Source: Symsagittifera roscoffensis (taxonomy: Eukaryota; Xenacoelomorpha; Acoela; Convolutidae). Taken from it: a DNA stretch of 64,000 bases. The position numbers and the translations under genes were made by a program. Location: contig NC_087064.1 in assembly GCF_963678635.1 (NCBI RefSeq), positions 21,500,509-21,564,508 on the forward strand, read 5' to 3'. A model generated the notes under the pieces. The model worked only from the letters and a program-made list of their open reading frames with translations, was not told where the DNA came from and searched no databases. Positions 36,428 through 46,114 of this stretch are shown here, piece after piece (the first letter of the stretch is position 1; each line of letters starts with the position of its first letter).

Positions 36428-36895
36428 ATGTCATTTAAAAACCTAGGGAATAAACAAACAATCGTTTTACACAATTGTGAAATAGATAACAAAAAATACG
36501 ACCTTGTAATCACACCTCATACACAAACAGTTGGATACATTCGAACAAAACGACAAACACTAAAGAGAAAAATAATCACTAAACAAAGACAAATAACACG
36601 AAAAAGATTTTCAAAAAATCGAAACGCATTTTCAGAATCAGAAACCAACAGTTTAGACGAACTCTACAAACTAAAAGAATCAATAGATAAAAATTACCCA
36701 CAACACGATCAATTATATTTTTCTGACTCAGAAACAACTTCAAATTCATCACAAAGAGGAAAAAGAAGAATAAAAAAGCAGTATAAACACAAACCAGTAC
36801 ATCTATACAACTGGAATCAACCAATTCGACACATTAATAATTACATATTAACAGTCATCGAACGAAAAAATGAGTTCAACGCACACCCCAGGTGA
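36428..36895 (+). CDS. Pre-gag ORF, 155 aa, basic with acidic serine patch
   Basis: Starts MSFKNLGNKQTIVLHNCEID. Its central third is strongly basic (KRKIITKQRQITRKRFSKNR), followed by a serine/acidic patch (YFSDSETTSNSS) and a second basic patch (GKRRIKKQYKHKP). The last 26 bases overlap the gag-pol start at 36870 in another frame. Element A has the same gene with one frameshift, and the ATG context, basic patches, YNWNQPIRHI and the gag overlap are conserved. A small arginine-rich protein could bind RNA or enter the nucleus, like retroviral Rev/Rex-type regulators, but there is no sequence match to support that. It could also be a separate N-terminal Gag piece. Confidence 0.7.
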   Translation: MSFKNLGNKQTIVLHNCEIDNKKYDLVITPHTQTVGYIRTKRQTLKRKIITKQRQITRKRFSKNRNAFSESETNSLDELYKLKESIDKNYPQHDQLYFSDSETTSNSSQRGKRRIKKQYKHKPVHLYNWNQPIRHINNYILTVIERKNEFNAHPR

Positions 36896-39800
36896 CGAAA
36901 CTCCAGATGATGATGAAATCTTTCCTTTTATAGTAGATGCAGATACTGATAGAGGACAACACATATTTTGTCAAAATTTACTCGTAAATTTATTTGAACC
37001 CGGAATCAGTCCATGTAAAACAGAGTTCCCCGATGTAAAAATCAAAAGACAAATCATAGATCACTATCTAAAAGATATATGCAACATAACACAACAATAT
37101 GGAATCTACTCTATAGAATTCACTTCCCCAAACCATAATAATAGAACATACACTATTCAAACAGACGACCTTGATTTAGAATTTTCAAAAGTTTTTTCAG
37201 AATATATAAAAAGCATACAATACCATAACTCACAAAGAGCAAACTCCATTTTCACCAATGAAGTTTTCGCACTAATATATAGTTATATTTCGATATTAGA
37301 AAATGAACTCCCATTAACAAATGTCTCACCGACAGAAACATCTAAACATTTAAGAGTACGACATGAAATCACACTACTCTCTAGTTATTTAAACATCATT
37401 AAAGAAAATTTCACGAAAGACGACGTTTCACAACATACCAAACACGATTTACAAAAAATTTTAGCATGGTTCATAATAGATTATTTTACACACAATATTG
37501 ATTTAATTGCACAAGCAAGAAAAAATTTTAGACCCCAAAACTCGAACGATGATACAGCTATCACAGAACAATCAGATTATGTTTGGGACCCCGAATGGTC
37601 TCATCCCGTATTTATAAACTTTCCACAATCCATCTCAAGTCAAGCAATAGGTACAATATCTTACATAAGAGATTATGTAAGAGTAATACCATTAACAATT
37701 GATGCAACACCATTAAACTATAATACATTTTTACCCGATACACAAAATAATAGTTTAAACTCTACAGTCATACACAATGAAAACCTCAATGGAACTAGGA
37801 ATCTTACTCAACAAGATATACAGACACCATCACACTTCATAAATGAAGAAATTGTACACACAACAACTACACAACAAAGTATTTCACCAATACGCCCAAA
37901 TTTAACAACACCAAGAAATACAAATCCTTCACAAACACAGGTAACCTTACAATCAACCGTTAAACCTTCGGTTGCCCCTAAATATTCACATATGGATTAC
38001 CAAACATACAAACCCATGACAATACCATCAAAAACACGCAAAACATTCACTAGAAACAACTTTGCAGACCATAATTATAATTATACACATCCATCAAAAA
38101 CAAATTATAAACCACAAAGAAATTTTAATCAATATACAAAACCTCGAAACTGGGATAACCCAACGGCCCAATATAATTCCACAAATTTTCAACCAAATCC
38201 TCCACAGGATCGCAGTGAAAATTACCCATTTTTTCAACAAAATAAAAATAAAAAACAAACATCTTATCAAATGGATTATTTATCCTCAGATGAAGATTTC
38301 TTACAACCAGATATATTTGCACCAAATACTCAAGAATATCGTAGACAAGGAATACAGAAAACACGTACAAACCATAGAAATTTTTCTCCACAATCAATAG
38401 ATGCACAATATCAACAACCAATTCAACAACCAAATCCAATTAATATACAATCTTTTCAACCAATTCAACAACAAAATCCAATGACTACACACTCGTATCA
38501 ACCATCACAAATGCAAAATGAAATACCACTCCCGTATTATCTTCAACAACATGAAATAACAAGAAACCAACTTTCAAATTTTTCTCAAATGCCAAATGCA
38601 GCTGAATCATTACAAATGACAATGAATCCATACCTTATGGGTGGATCATCAATAACATCAAATAAACCCTTAATGGTTTTCACAGGAACAGACCCTGAAT
38701 ACTCTGTAGAAGATTACTTAAATGCAGTAACAGCAAATTTAATTTTAAATATTGGACCTGAACCAATTAACACGCCACTACATCAAAACTGGATACATCG
38801 ACGCACAGCGTTGATACAAACAACCTTAGATGGCGCAGCCCAAAAATGGTTTTCAGTACTACCTCAAGAAATAAAATCAAACTGGAAAAGATTTACACAA
38901 GAATTTTCAAAAATGTTTGACTCCGAAAGAAACAAACAACAACAAAGAGTTTTATGTAATGAAATTCGCAGATTACCAAACGAAACCATCAAGCAAATAG
39001 CAGTAAGAATCGAAACACTAGTTCGAAAAGCATATTCACTAAATACACATGACTATAAAAACACTAAGATGACAGAAATCTTAATGATGACCTTAACACC
39101 ACAATTAAGGAAAATAGCAATAAAAAAGAGAGCATCACATCCTTCTTCAATTCGAGAACCCGATTTAGATTTTAGAAAACTAGTAGACAAACTAGAACAA
39201 GCAGAAATCACAATGAAATTAGAAGAAACGGAAAATCTGAAATTACAATACGTTAACAAAATTGAAACGACTCCCACTAATATTAATAATATACAAGAAT
39301 CAGAAACAGATCTCGTTGAAAAAATCACTGAAATACTCAATATTTACGAAAAGAACCCGAACTTTAAAGGCAAACCATCTTTCAAAAAATGGTGTAATTA
39401 TTGCCGACGATACGGACATAGTATTTCCGAATGTAGACAAAAACAACAAGATAGTCAAAATAAACCTCAAAAATACAAAGAACCAAATAAATCATTTTAT
39501 CAATACATGAAAAAAGATCAAAACCTACCAAACAAAAATGTATACAGCAACAACAGTTCAGGAAAACCACTCCCAAACAATACAAGCTATACAAGAAATC
39601 AATCTCCATATAACTCAAGTTATAGAGGAAGATCACCAGAACGAAGAAACACGTATAATTCATCACAAAATCACTACAATAGACCGAATAGTCGAAATAA
39701 CTACTCCAGATCAAATTCAAATACACAACGATTTGTTTCTAGATCTAATTCTCAATCAAGAAATAACTATTATCCAAACAACCAATCACGAAATTCATCA

Positions 39801-42800
39801 TACAATAGGAATAGAAACTACTCCTATAATCGAAACAGAAGTTATTCAAACAACCGAAACCAGAATTACCCGAACAACCGATCAAGGAATAACTCATATA
39901 ATAGATCGAACTATAACAGACCATACAATAATTACCAAAACAGATCGCGAAATAATTCACAAAACCGACACCCAAGTTATAATAATCGCTATCGAAATTA
40001 TTCCCAATCACCACACCGAAATAATAATCACTACAATAACTCTAATAATCGTCACAGAAGCAGTACACCTAAACATCAAAGACAAATCAATCAAGTACAA
40101 GCTAACCCAGAAACAACATCAGACCCTCCAGGTATTGATGACACAGTAACTGATACGTTACAACTCAATCAAATAAACTGTACATCATCAGATTCAGAAA
40201 GTGATACTGAAAACACTCTTGATATCAATATGATAAAAGTCGAAAATGACTATGAATCTGTCATATATGAACAACCCTTTCCATCACATATATATGAAAA
40301 TCAATCACAAATTCTTCAAAATCATTACACTACACCCATAAATTCCACACCAACGACGCAAGAAACAAATGAGATAAACACTACAAATCAAACCAATAAA
40401 AATACCAAAACAAAATGCTTGAATACAAACCACATTTATCAAAATATACAAAAAGAACAACCCAAAGAAAAAATTTGGACAATACCATTTCTCTTAGAAA
40501 GCCCAAGAAATAAAGAATTTCAACCACCAGACCTTGAAATAGATTTTTTAATTGATTCAGGAGCAGAATCAAACATAATAAACATTCCCACATGGAATGA
40601 AATAAAAATCTTACACCCAAAGCTAACACCTCTTGAAACCTCCAGCAAACTAGCGACAGCACAAGGATCAACATTGATAAACTACGGAAAAATCCAATTA
40701 TTTCTCCTCCCTACCAGAACAATGGAACAAAGTAAAATTTTAAATAAGCCATTTAAACAAATATTCCATATCACCGATATTAAATATAATATCATTGGAA
40801 TACCATTTATTTCAAAGTATATACCAACAATTAACATACTAAATAGTAAAATATTAATCAAAGATAAATATACAAAAACAAAAGAAACATCCTTAACATT
40901 TTTTCAAAGATTGAATAAACAACCACCATTCTTTTCAAAATTTTATCCGATATTTAACCAACAAAGAAAACACCTGAAACCACTATCAGGAAACATCTAT
41001 AATTTTTCAATCAAACAAGTTCACCAATATGATAAAGCACAAAACAAACAAAAATTTTATATGTCAGATTTTGAATTCAAACCGATTCATAAATTTTTCA
41101 AAATCACAATCTCTTCAATAAAATATTTGAAAAATTCGAATTCAGATATCATCTCCTTACATGTCTATAACAACACACCTTACCAAGTAACATTACCATT
41201 AGGACTTTTAGGATATTGTGAAACCAACGCAACAATATCACCAATACACGAAAAAGCCTATCGCGTAAATAATATACTCCAATTACTAGATATTTGCCAA
41301 TCTACAATTCTTAATGAAGAATTATCTATAAATAATATAATAAGTAACGAAAACAGAAATACGGATTATTTCACAAAAACTCCATATTTCAAACCTACAT
41401 TCAACATCAGTAACTACACAGAGGACCAACAGAAATTTTTAACAATGTTTAATTTCCAACATTCACAAATAACACAAGACGAATTTGAAAAGTTAGCCAA
41501 ACAGCTAATTCAATATTCATCAGTCTATGCAACATCAAAATTCGATGTTGGCAAAATCAGTTCATCACTACATCTCCCATTAAAACCAGACGCAGTTTTC
41601 AAAAAACAAAGAGCAAGTAAAGTACCAATTCACTTACATGATAAAGTAAACAGATTACTCGATATTTTAGAGCAATACAACATTATATCACCGGTTAATA
41701 AAGAAGAACAACCAAAAGGCAACACATTCATCAACCCCGTTATCATTCTAGCTAAAGGAGAATCGTTAAAAATCGTTCTCGATGCTAGATACCTCAATTC
41801 ACTCATAGATGAATCAAAATGTAATTGGCCCATTGAACCAATACAAGTTATTTTAACAAAAATAAACGGCAAATACTTCACAACCGCCGACATGAATAGT
41901 GCATACAATCAAATGCCACTAGATGAACAATCACGACGTTTAACACAATTTGTTATCGGAAACCAACAATATGAATTCAACCGCTTATTCTATGGAATAT
42001 CCATAGGACCAGCAGCATTTTCAGCCTTTATGAGCAAAATTTTTAGACCACTAATACTCAAGAAAAACGCAATCACCTATTTAGACGATGTTTTTATGCA
42101 ATCACAAACAAAAGACGAAATGTTCAAAGTTTTAGAAACATATCACCAAATACTTCAGAACGAAAATCTGAAGGCCGCCCCCGATAAATCACACTTCTTT
42201 TTGACTAGAGTTAAATTCTTAGGACATAATATAGAAAGAAAAACAATCACTCCACTGAAATCACGCATTGACGCTATTCAAAAACTTCAACCACCAACAA
42301 ATAAAAAGAAAATCCAAGAGTTCCTTGGAATGTTAAACTTTTTAAGTAAATATGTTTATAAAATGCAATTATACCTACGACCATTTTATAACATCCTTAG
42401 ACAACAAAACAACTTTGAATGGAATACAGAACATCAAACACGATTCGAAGAAATAAAGAAACTTTTAACTGAACAAATTTCAAACACAATTCCAGACCCT
42501 GATCAACCATTTTATGCAATGTGCGATGCTTCGAACTTTGGCATCGGCGCAGCATTATTACAATCACATAATGGTACAAATAAAATGAACCTCATATCAG
42601 CAAATTCTCGATTATTCACTCAAGCAGAGCTACGACTCTCAACTCTAATGAGAGAATGTACAGCCATAATATATACACTTACAGAATATGAATTTCTGAT
42701 ACTTGGATCAAAACATCCCACAGTTTTGTTCACAGACCACAAACCAATCATCTTTCTTTTTACACAGAAATCTAACCCAAACCACCGAGTTTACAGATTT

Positions 42801-45092
42801 CAACTAATTCTAATGAAATTTCCAAACTTACATATAGTTTGGACTGCAGGAAAAAATCTTGCATTACCAGACACCTTAAGTCGAAATACACCACCTGAAT
42901 TACTTACACGAAAAACAACAGTTGAAATACCCAAAAATATAAAATTCTACCTTGCAGAAAACGAAACATCACCTCGATTAGAATGCAAATATGCAGTAAA
43001 AACTGATATTGAACAATCACAAATAAATAATTTACAACATTTCCCACTTTATTTAGATTGTCAAAATAATCATTATGAAGTTGACCTACTTGGAACATCA
43101 ACTTTTAAACCAATTCCATATTCTCAATGGATAAAAAATAACACCCAACAAAAACGAACAAAACAACACCTACCTAAAAAAGACCATTTTCCACTAATTG
43201 AAAAAGAAGATTTAACTGATAAAATAAATTTATCAGGACCACAAACAAATGATTCAAAATACACAATAAATCAAGTTTTTGACCTTCACGACCCACTTGA
43301 TACAATACCATTATCTAAATTAGAAATCGAAAACATTTTTCTCCCCCCAACAGAAACAATTACAATTTCAACACTGAAACAATATCAAAACCTTGACCCA
43401 GTAATTCGACAACTAAAATCATGGCACAAATATAAAACTAAACCTATCAAAGCAGATTCAACCATTCTAGGAAACAAAACACTCCTCCGATACTTTCGCA
43501 AGTTTAACAATACAACAATTAACGAAAATACAGACCTTTTAGAGTACAACCTTAATGAATCTACAGTTCCCTGTCTCCCTATAAGTATGATTCTTATAGC
43601 TTTTAATATTTCACATACACAAAACATTAAAGGACACTCTGGATCAGAGAAAACATATTCAAATTTTATACAAAATTTTTACTTCCCAAATGCACCAATT
43701 TGGATAAAAGTACTATGCAATGATTGTATAGTATGTCAATTAAATAAACCTTACCCAAATCAAAAACAAATAGCACAAAAACAAGATTTTAAAGGACAAA
43801 GTTTATACTTTAATCATCGTATCTCATTTGATACTAAAGGACCAATTTCACCCTCATCAGAAGGAAACTCCTACATTATGGTAATTGTTGACGCATTTAC
43901 ACATTATGTAGCACTTAACCCAGTACCACATTGTAACGCTTATTACGCATACACAACACTTTATGAACACTGGATAGCAAAATTTGGACTACCAGAAATT
44001 TTAGTCACAGACAATGGTACAGAATTCATAAATAATGAAATAATAACACTATGTCATTTATACAACATTAAACACAAACCACGTACATCTCATGCACCTT
44101 GGACAAACGGCTTAGTCGAAGGTATGAACCGTTCACTACAAGAATATCTTAGATGTATCATCAACGGAAATGATACCAAATATACCGAATGGTCAGCAGA
44201 TGTAAAATTATTTCCATTAGCATATAATTCACAAATCACGACAACTTTAGGAATGTCACCATACGAAATGGTTTTCAACCAAAAGCCACGCAAACCAATA
44301 ATGTTTACAGCTAATTCCCATAAAAACGCACAAGGTTATTGTCAACCAAATAAAGACTCAATTTGTTATAACCTACCATTACATACGCACGATGAAGATC
44401 ATTTTCATCACCCACAAATCCTTAAATTAGCCTCCGGTACACACACCGAATGGATTTTAAATAGAGATAAGAAACACAATGAAATTTACCAAAAAATAAC
44501 GAAAAAGTTATTACAAAGACAAAACATAAATGAACAAATCAATTCACGTTTTACACCAGCTTCCGATTTAAAAATTGGAACATTTGTTTTAATACCTAAT
44601 TTTAATACTCAAAAAGGAATTTCTAAAAAATTACAACCCCTCCGAAAAGGACCCTATCAAATAATTGCAAAACCCACAGATGTCACATATAAAATTATCG
44701 ACTCAAACAAAAAAGAAATCGTTCAGCATCGAAACAACCTATTACCTTATTACCCAAAAGAATACGCACTCCGCGAATTAACCCAATTATATTCTTTCAC
44801 AGGATTAAAAATTATTCAAAACGAACCACATCTGAAAAACACAGAACAAAATGATAACCCCACCGAAAATCAAAACACAAAACCAATCGCTATCAAAAAC
44901 AATACACAAAACCATAAAGAATCTCCAAAACAAAGAAAAAATAGAAAAATGACAGAACAAATAATACCCCAAGAAGAAATAGACAAATCAGAACATAGAA
45001 AGACAACAAGACTCCGAAATCAACCACGTAAAAACTACAAAATGTTCATCCCCCAATCTAAAATATTAAAGAAAGTAGAATTTAAAAAGTAA
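36870..45092 (+). CDS. gag-pol: Gag-protease-RT-RNase H-integrase polyprotein, 2740 aa, single frame
   Basis: Domains by residue: Gln/Asn/Pro-rich N-terminal region (1-590); Gag core (about 595-800, VFTGTDPEYS); CCHC zinc knuckle at 842-855 (CNYCRRYGHSISEC); Arg/Asn/Ser/Tyr-rich tract (about 905-1075); aspartic protease DSGA with Asp at 1229; linker; reverse transcriptase with YLDD at 1737-1740; RNase H with Asp 1886 (CDASNFGIGAALL); integrase with GHSGSEKT and CNDCIVC zinc site (His 2256) and DDE core Asp 2321, Asp 2381, Glu 2417 (35 residues between the last two); basic tail. All catalytic residues are present. No frameshift or stop separates gag from pol, so Gag:Pol ratio must be set some other way. 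At 2740 aa it is much longer than typical Ty3/gypsy Gag-Pol (about 1,300-1,800 aa), mainly through the N-terminal region and the linkers. Confidence 0.96.
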   Translation: MSSTHTPGDETPDDDEIFPFIVDADTDRGQHIFCQNLLVNLFEPGISPCKTEFPDVKIKRQIIDHYLKDICNITQQYGIYSIEFTSPNHNNRTYTIQTDDLDLEFSKVFSEYIKSIQYHNSQRANSIFTNEVFALIYSYISILENELPLTNVSPTETSKHLRVRHEITLLSSYLNIIKENFTKDDVSQHTKHDLQKILAWFIIDYFTHNIDLIAQARKNFRPQNSNDDTAITEQSDYVWDPEWSHPVFINFPQSISSQAIGTISYIRDYVRVIPLTIDATPLNYNTFLPDTQNNSLNSTVIHNENLNGTRNLTQQDIQTPSHFINEEIVHTTTTQQSISPIRPNLTTPRNTNPSQTQVTLQSTVKPSVAPKYSHMDYQTYKPMTIPSKTRKTFTRNNFADHNYNYTHPSKTNYKPQRNFNQYTKPRNWDNPTAQYNSTNFQPNPPQDRSENYPFFQQNKNKKQTSYQMDYLSSDEDFLQPDIFAPNTQEYRRQGIQKTRTNHRNFSPQSIDAQYQQPIQQPNPINIQSFQPIQQQNPMTTHSYQPSQMQNEIPLPYYLQQHEITRNQLSNFSQMPNAAESLQMTMNPYLMGGSSITSNKPLMVFTGTDPEYSVEDYLNAVTANLILNIGPEPINTPLHQNWIHRRTALIQTTLDGAAQKWFSVLPQEIKSNWKRFTQEFSKMFDSERNKQQQRVLCNEIRRLPNETIKQIAVRIETLVRKAYSLNTHDYKNTKMTEILMMTLTPQLRKIAIKKRASHPSSIREPDLDFRKLVDKLEQAEITMKLEETENLKLQYVNKIETTPTNINNIQESETDLVEKITEILNIYEKNPNFKGKPSFKKWCNYCRRYGHSISECRQKQQDSQNKPQKYKEPNKSFYQYMKKDQNLPNKNVYSNNSSGKPLPNNTSYTRNQSPYNSSYRGRSPERRNTYNSSQNHYNRPNSRNNYSRSNSNTQRFVSRSNSQSRNNYYPNNQSRNSSYNRNRNYSYNRNRSYSNNRNQNYPNNRSRNNSYNRSNYNRPYNNYQNRSRNNSQNRHPSYNNRYRNYSQSPHRNNNHYNNSNNRHRSSTPKHQRQINQVQANPETTSDPPGIDDTVTDTLQLNQINCTSSDSESDTENTLDINMIKVENDYESVIYEQPFPSHIYENQSQILQNHYTTPINSTPTTQETNEINTTNQTNKNTKTKCLNTNHIYQNIQKEQPKEKIWTIPFLLESPRNKEFQPPDLEIDFLIDSGAESNIINIPTWNEIKILHPKLTPLETSSKLATAQGSTLINYGKIQLFLLPTRTMEQSKILNKPFKQIFHITDIKYNIIGIPFISKYIPTINILNSKILIKDKYTKTKETSLTFFQRLNKQPPFFSKFYPIFNQQRKHLKPLSGNIYNFSIKQVHQYDKAQNKQKFYMSDFEFKPIHKFFKITISSIKYLKNSNSDIISLHVYNNTPYQVTLPLGLLGYCETNATISPIHEKAYRVNNILQLLDICQSTILNEELSINNIISNENRNTDYFTKTPYFKPTFNISNYTEDQQKFLTMFNFQHSQITQDEFEKLAKQLIQYSSVYATSKFDVGKISSSLHLPLKPDAVFKKQRASKVPIHLHDKVNRLLDILEQYNIISPVNKEEQPKGNTFINPVIILAKGESLKIVLDARYLNSLIDESKCNWPIEPIQVILTKINGKYFTTADMNSAYNQMPLDEQSRRLTQFVIGNQQYEFNRLFYGISIGPAAFSAFMSKIFRPLILKKNAITYLDDVFMQSQTKDEMFKVLETYHQILQNENLKAAPDKSHFFLTRVKFLGHNIERKTITPLKSRIDAIQKLQPPTNKKKIQEFLGMLNFLSKYVYKMQLYLRPFYNILRQQNNFEWNTEHQTRFEEIKKLLTEQISNTIPDPDQPFYAMCDASNFGIGAALLQSHNGTNKMNLISANSRLFTQAELRLSTLMRECTAIIYTLTEYEFLILGSKHPTVLFTDHKPIIFLFTQKSNPNHRVYRFQLILMKFPNLHIVWTAGKNLALPDTLSRNTPPELLTRKTTVEIPKNIKFYLAENETSPRLECKYAVKTDIEQSQINNLQHFPLYLDCQNNHYEVDLLGTSTFKPIPYSQWIKNNTQQKRTKQHLPKKDHFPLIEKEDLTDKINLSGPQTNDSKYTINQVFDLHDPLDTIPLSKLEIENIFLPPTETITISTLKQYQNLDPVIRQLKSWHKYKTKPIKADSTILGNKTLLRYFRKFNNTTINENTDLLEYNLNESTVPCLPISMILIAFNISHTQNIKGHSGSEKTYSNFIQNFYFPNAPIWIKVLCNDCIVCQLNKPYPNQKQIAQKQDFKGQSLYFNHRISFDTKGPISPSSEGNSYIMVIVDAFTHYVALNPVPHCNAYYAYTTLYEHWIAKFGLPEILVTDNGTEFINNEIITLCHLYNIKHKPRTSHAPWTNGLVEGMNRSLQEYLRCIINGNDTKYTEWSADVKLFPLAYNSQITTTLGMSPYEMVFNQKPRKPIMFTANSHKNAQGYCQPNKDSICYNLPLHTHDEDHFHHPQILKLASGTHTEWILNRDKKHNEIYQKITKKLLQRQNINEQINSRFTPASDLKIGTFVLIPNFNTQKGISKKLQPLRKGPYQIIAKPTDVTYKIIDSNKKEIVQHRNNLLPYYPKEYALRELTQLYSFTGLKIIQNEPHLKNTEQNDNPTENQNTKPIAIKNNTQNHKESPKQRKNRKMTEQIIPQEEIDKSEHRKTTRLRNQPRKNYKMFIPQSKILKKVEFKK

Positions 45093-45693
45093 TTTTAAAA
45101 ATTTTATACTTCACAATCTTGAAACCTCCGTAACATTTTTCATTTCCATTTTTCAAAATAACATGCTCACAAGTACGCAATAATTCTAGTTCAAAATAGA
45201 CCAATAGGATTCATCCAATCCGCCACTTTCTCTAACTCAAACTAAGATCAATTAGACGAATAATCTAGAACTCCAGGCACATCTCTAACTATAACTTTAC
45301 AACCTCCAGGTCAAAAATAAGCAAACCACTCCAACTTGACAGCTAAAATAAATATCACCATAATACCGTACCCCTCCCTTATCTAATAACCCAAAGATCA
45401 ACAATATTTCCCCAACTCAGACCACGAATACCCCCAAAACAAATTTGATAACTTAGCCTAAAGTCACAAAATGAAGATTTTAATTAGCCTAAAGTATAAA
45501 AATCTCACCATACCCCGGATCATTTGACAAACAAAAATAAAGAAAAAGACGACCTCCCAGTCACCATGAAAATTGCCCCCAACAATTTTTTACGAAACTC
45601 AACCCACTTGTCAAAAAACTAATAAATAATTCGACCACACTAGAAAATCGCCTCAAACAGCAAAAAATATTCGACAAAGAGATCATTTCTTAA
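45093..45693 (+). other. 600-bp spacer between pol and the small ORFs
   Basis: No gene. Conserved in both units of element A in patches, especially ACTTTACAACCTCCAGGTCA with the following AAAATAAGCAA (from about 45292) and a doubled TTAGCCTAAAGT (about 45453 and 45484). It may hold subgenomic RNA signals (splice acceptor or promoter); nothing decisive is visible. Confidence 0.45.
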
Positions 45694-45924
45694 ATGCTTT
45701 TCTCTCAAACAGTCGCTCAAATATTTATCAATTTTAAACATTTTTTTTCAATACTTCAAGTCTTTATAATCTTTCTTTTTGATATCATCGAATCTTTTCT
45801 AATAATCATAATAATTTTTTGTAACATTTTTTTAATTTTCTACACAATAATTGAACTATTCCTCCAACTTTCCAAAACCCTTGAATATATCCACAGGTAC
45901 GATTTTAACAACTTGTCTAAATGA
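45694..45924 (+). CDS. Small hydrophobic ORF 1, 76 aa
   Basis: Starts MLFSQTVAQIFINFKHFF and is dominated by a long Phe/Ile/Leu hydrophobic stretch (about residues 18-58), long enough for one or two membrane passes, with a polar tail ending NLSK. Its TGA overlaps the next ATG as ATGA (45921-45924), an arrangement that in other viruses supports termination-reinitiation. Element A has two homologues, both shortened by the same indel but still ending NLSK before the next ORF. Viroporin-like by appearance only; unknown family. Confidence 0.6.
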   Translation: MLFSQTVAQIFINFKHFFSILQVFIIFLFDIIESFLIIIIIFCNIFLIFYTIIELFLQLSKTLEYIHRYDFNNLSK

Positions 45925-46109
45925 TACGAACAATTTTCAGTAGAACTGATATTTTTTTATTGTTTGTAATTTTCATAACATTTCTATCATCCCTCATTTT
46001 GACAATATGTAAATGTATAAAGAAAGCAATCATTACATTTGCCCTAGCAACAATTTTTCTAATTCTTTTTTTAGAAGAATATTATAATAAACATAAACCC
46101 TCTCACTAA
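45921..46109 (+). CDS. Small membrane ORF 2, 62 aa
   Basis: MIRTIFSRTDIFLLFVIF leads into a membrane segment, then a loop CKCIKK, then a second hydrophobic segment (FALATIFLILFL) and a short charged tail. Two homologues in element A keep length, both membrane segments and the CKCIKK loop. It starts inside the stop of the previous ORF (ATGA). Topology suggests a two-pass hairpin protein. No known family recognised. Confidence 0.62.
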   Translation: MIRTIFSRTDIFLLFVIFITFLSSLILTICKCIKKAIITFALATIFLILFLEEYYNKHKPSH

Positions 46110-46114
46110 AGTAA

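Noticed and set aside
39538..40149. 203-aa plus-strand frame rich in Ile/Thr within gag-pol
   Set aside because: A shifted-frame shadow of the Arg/Asn/Ser/Tyr-rich tract of the polyprotein; low-complexity codons keep the alternative frame open.
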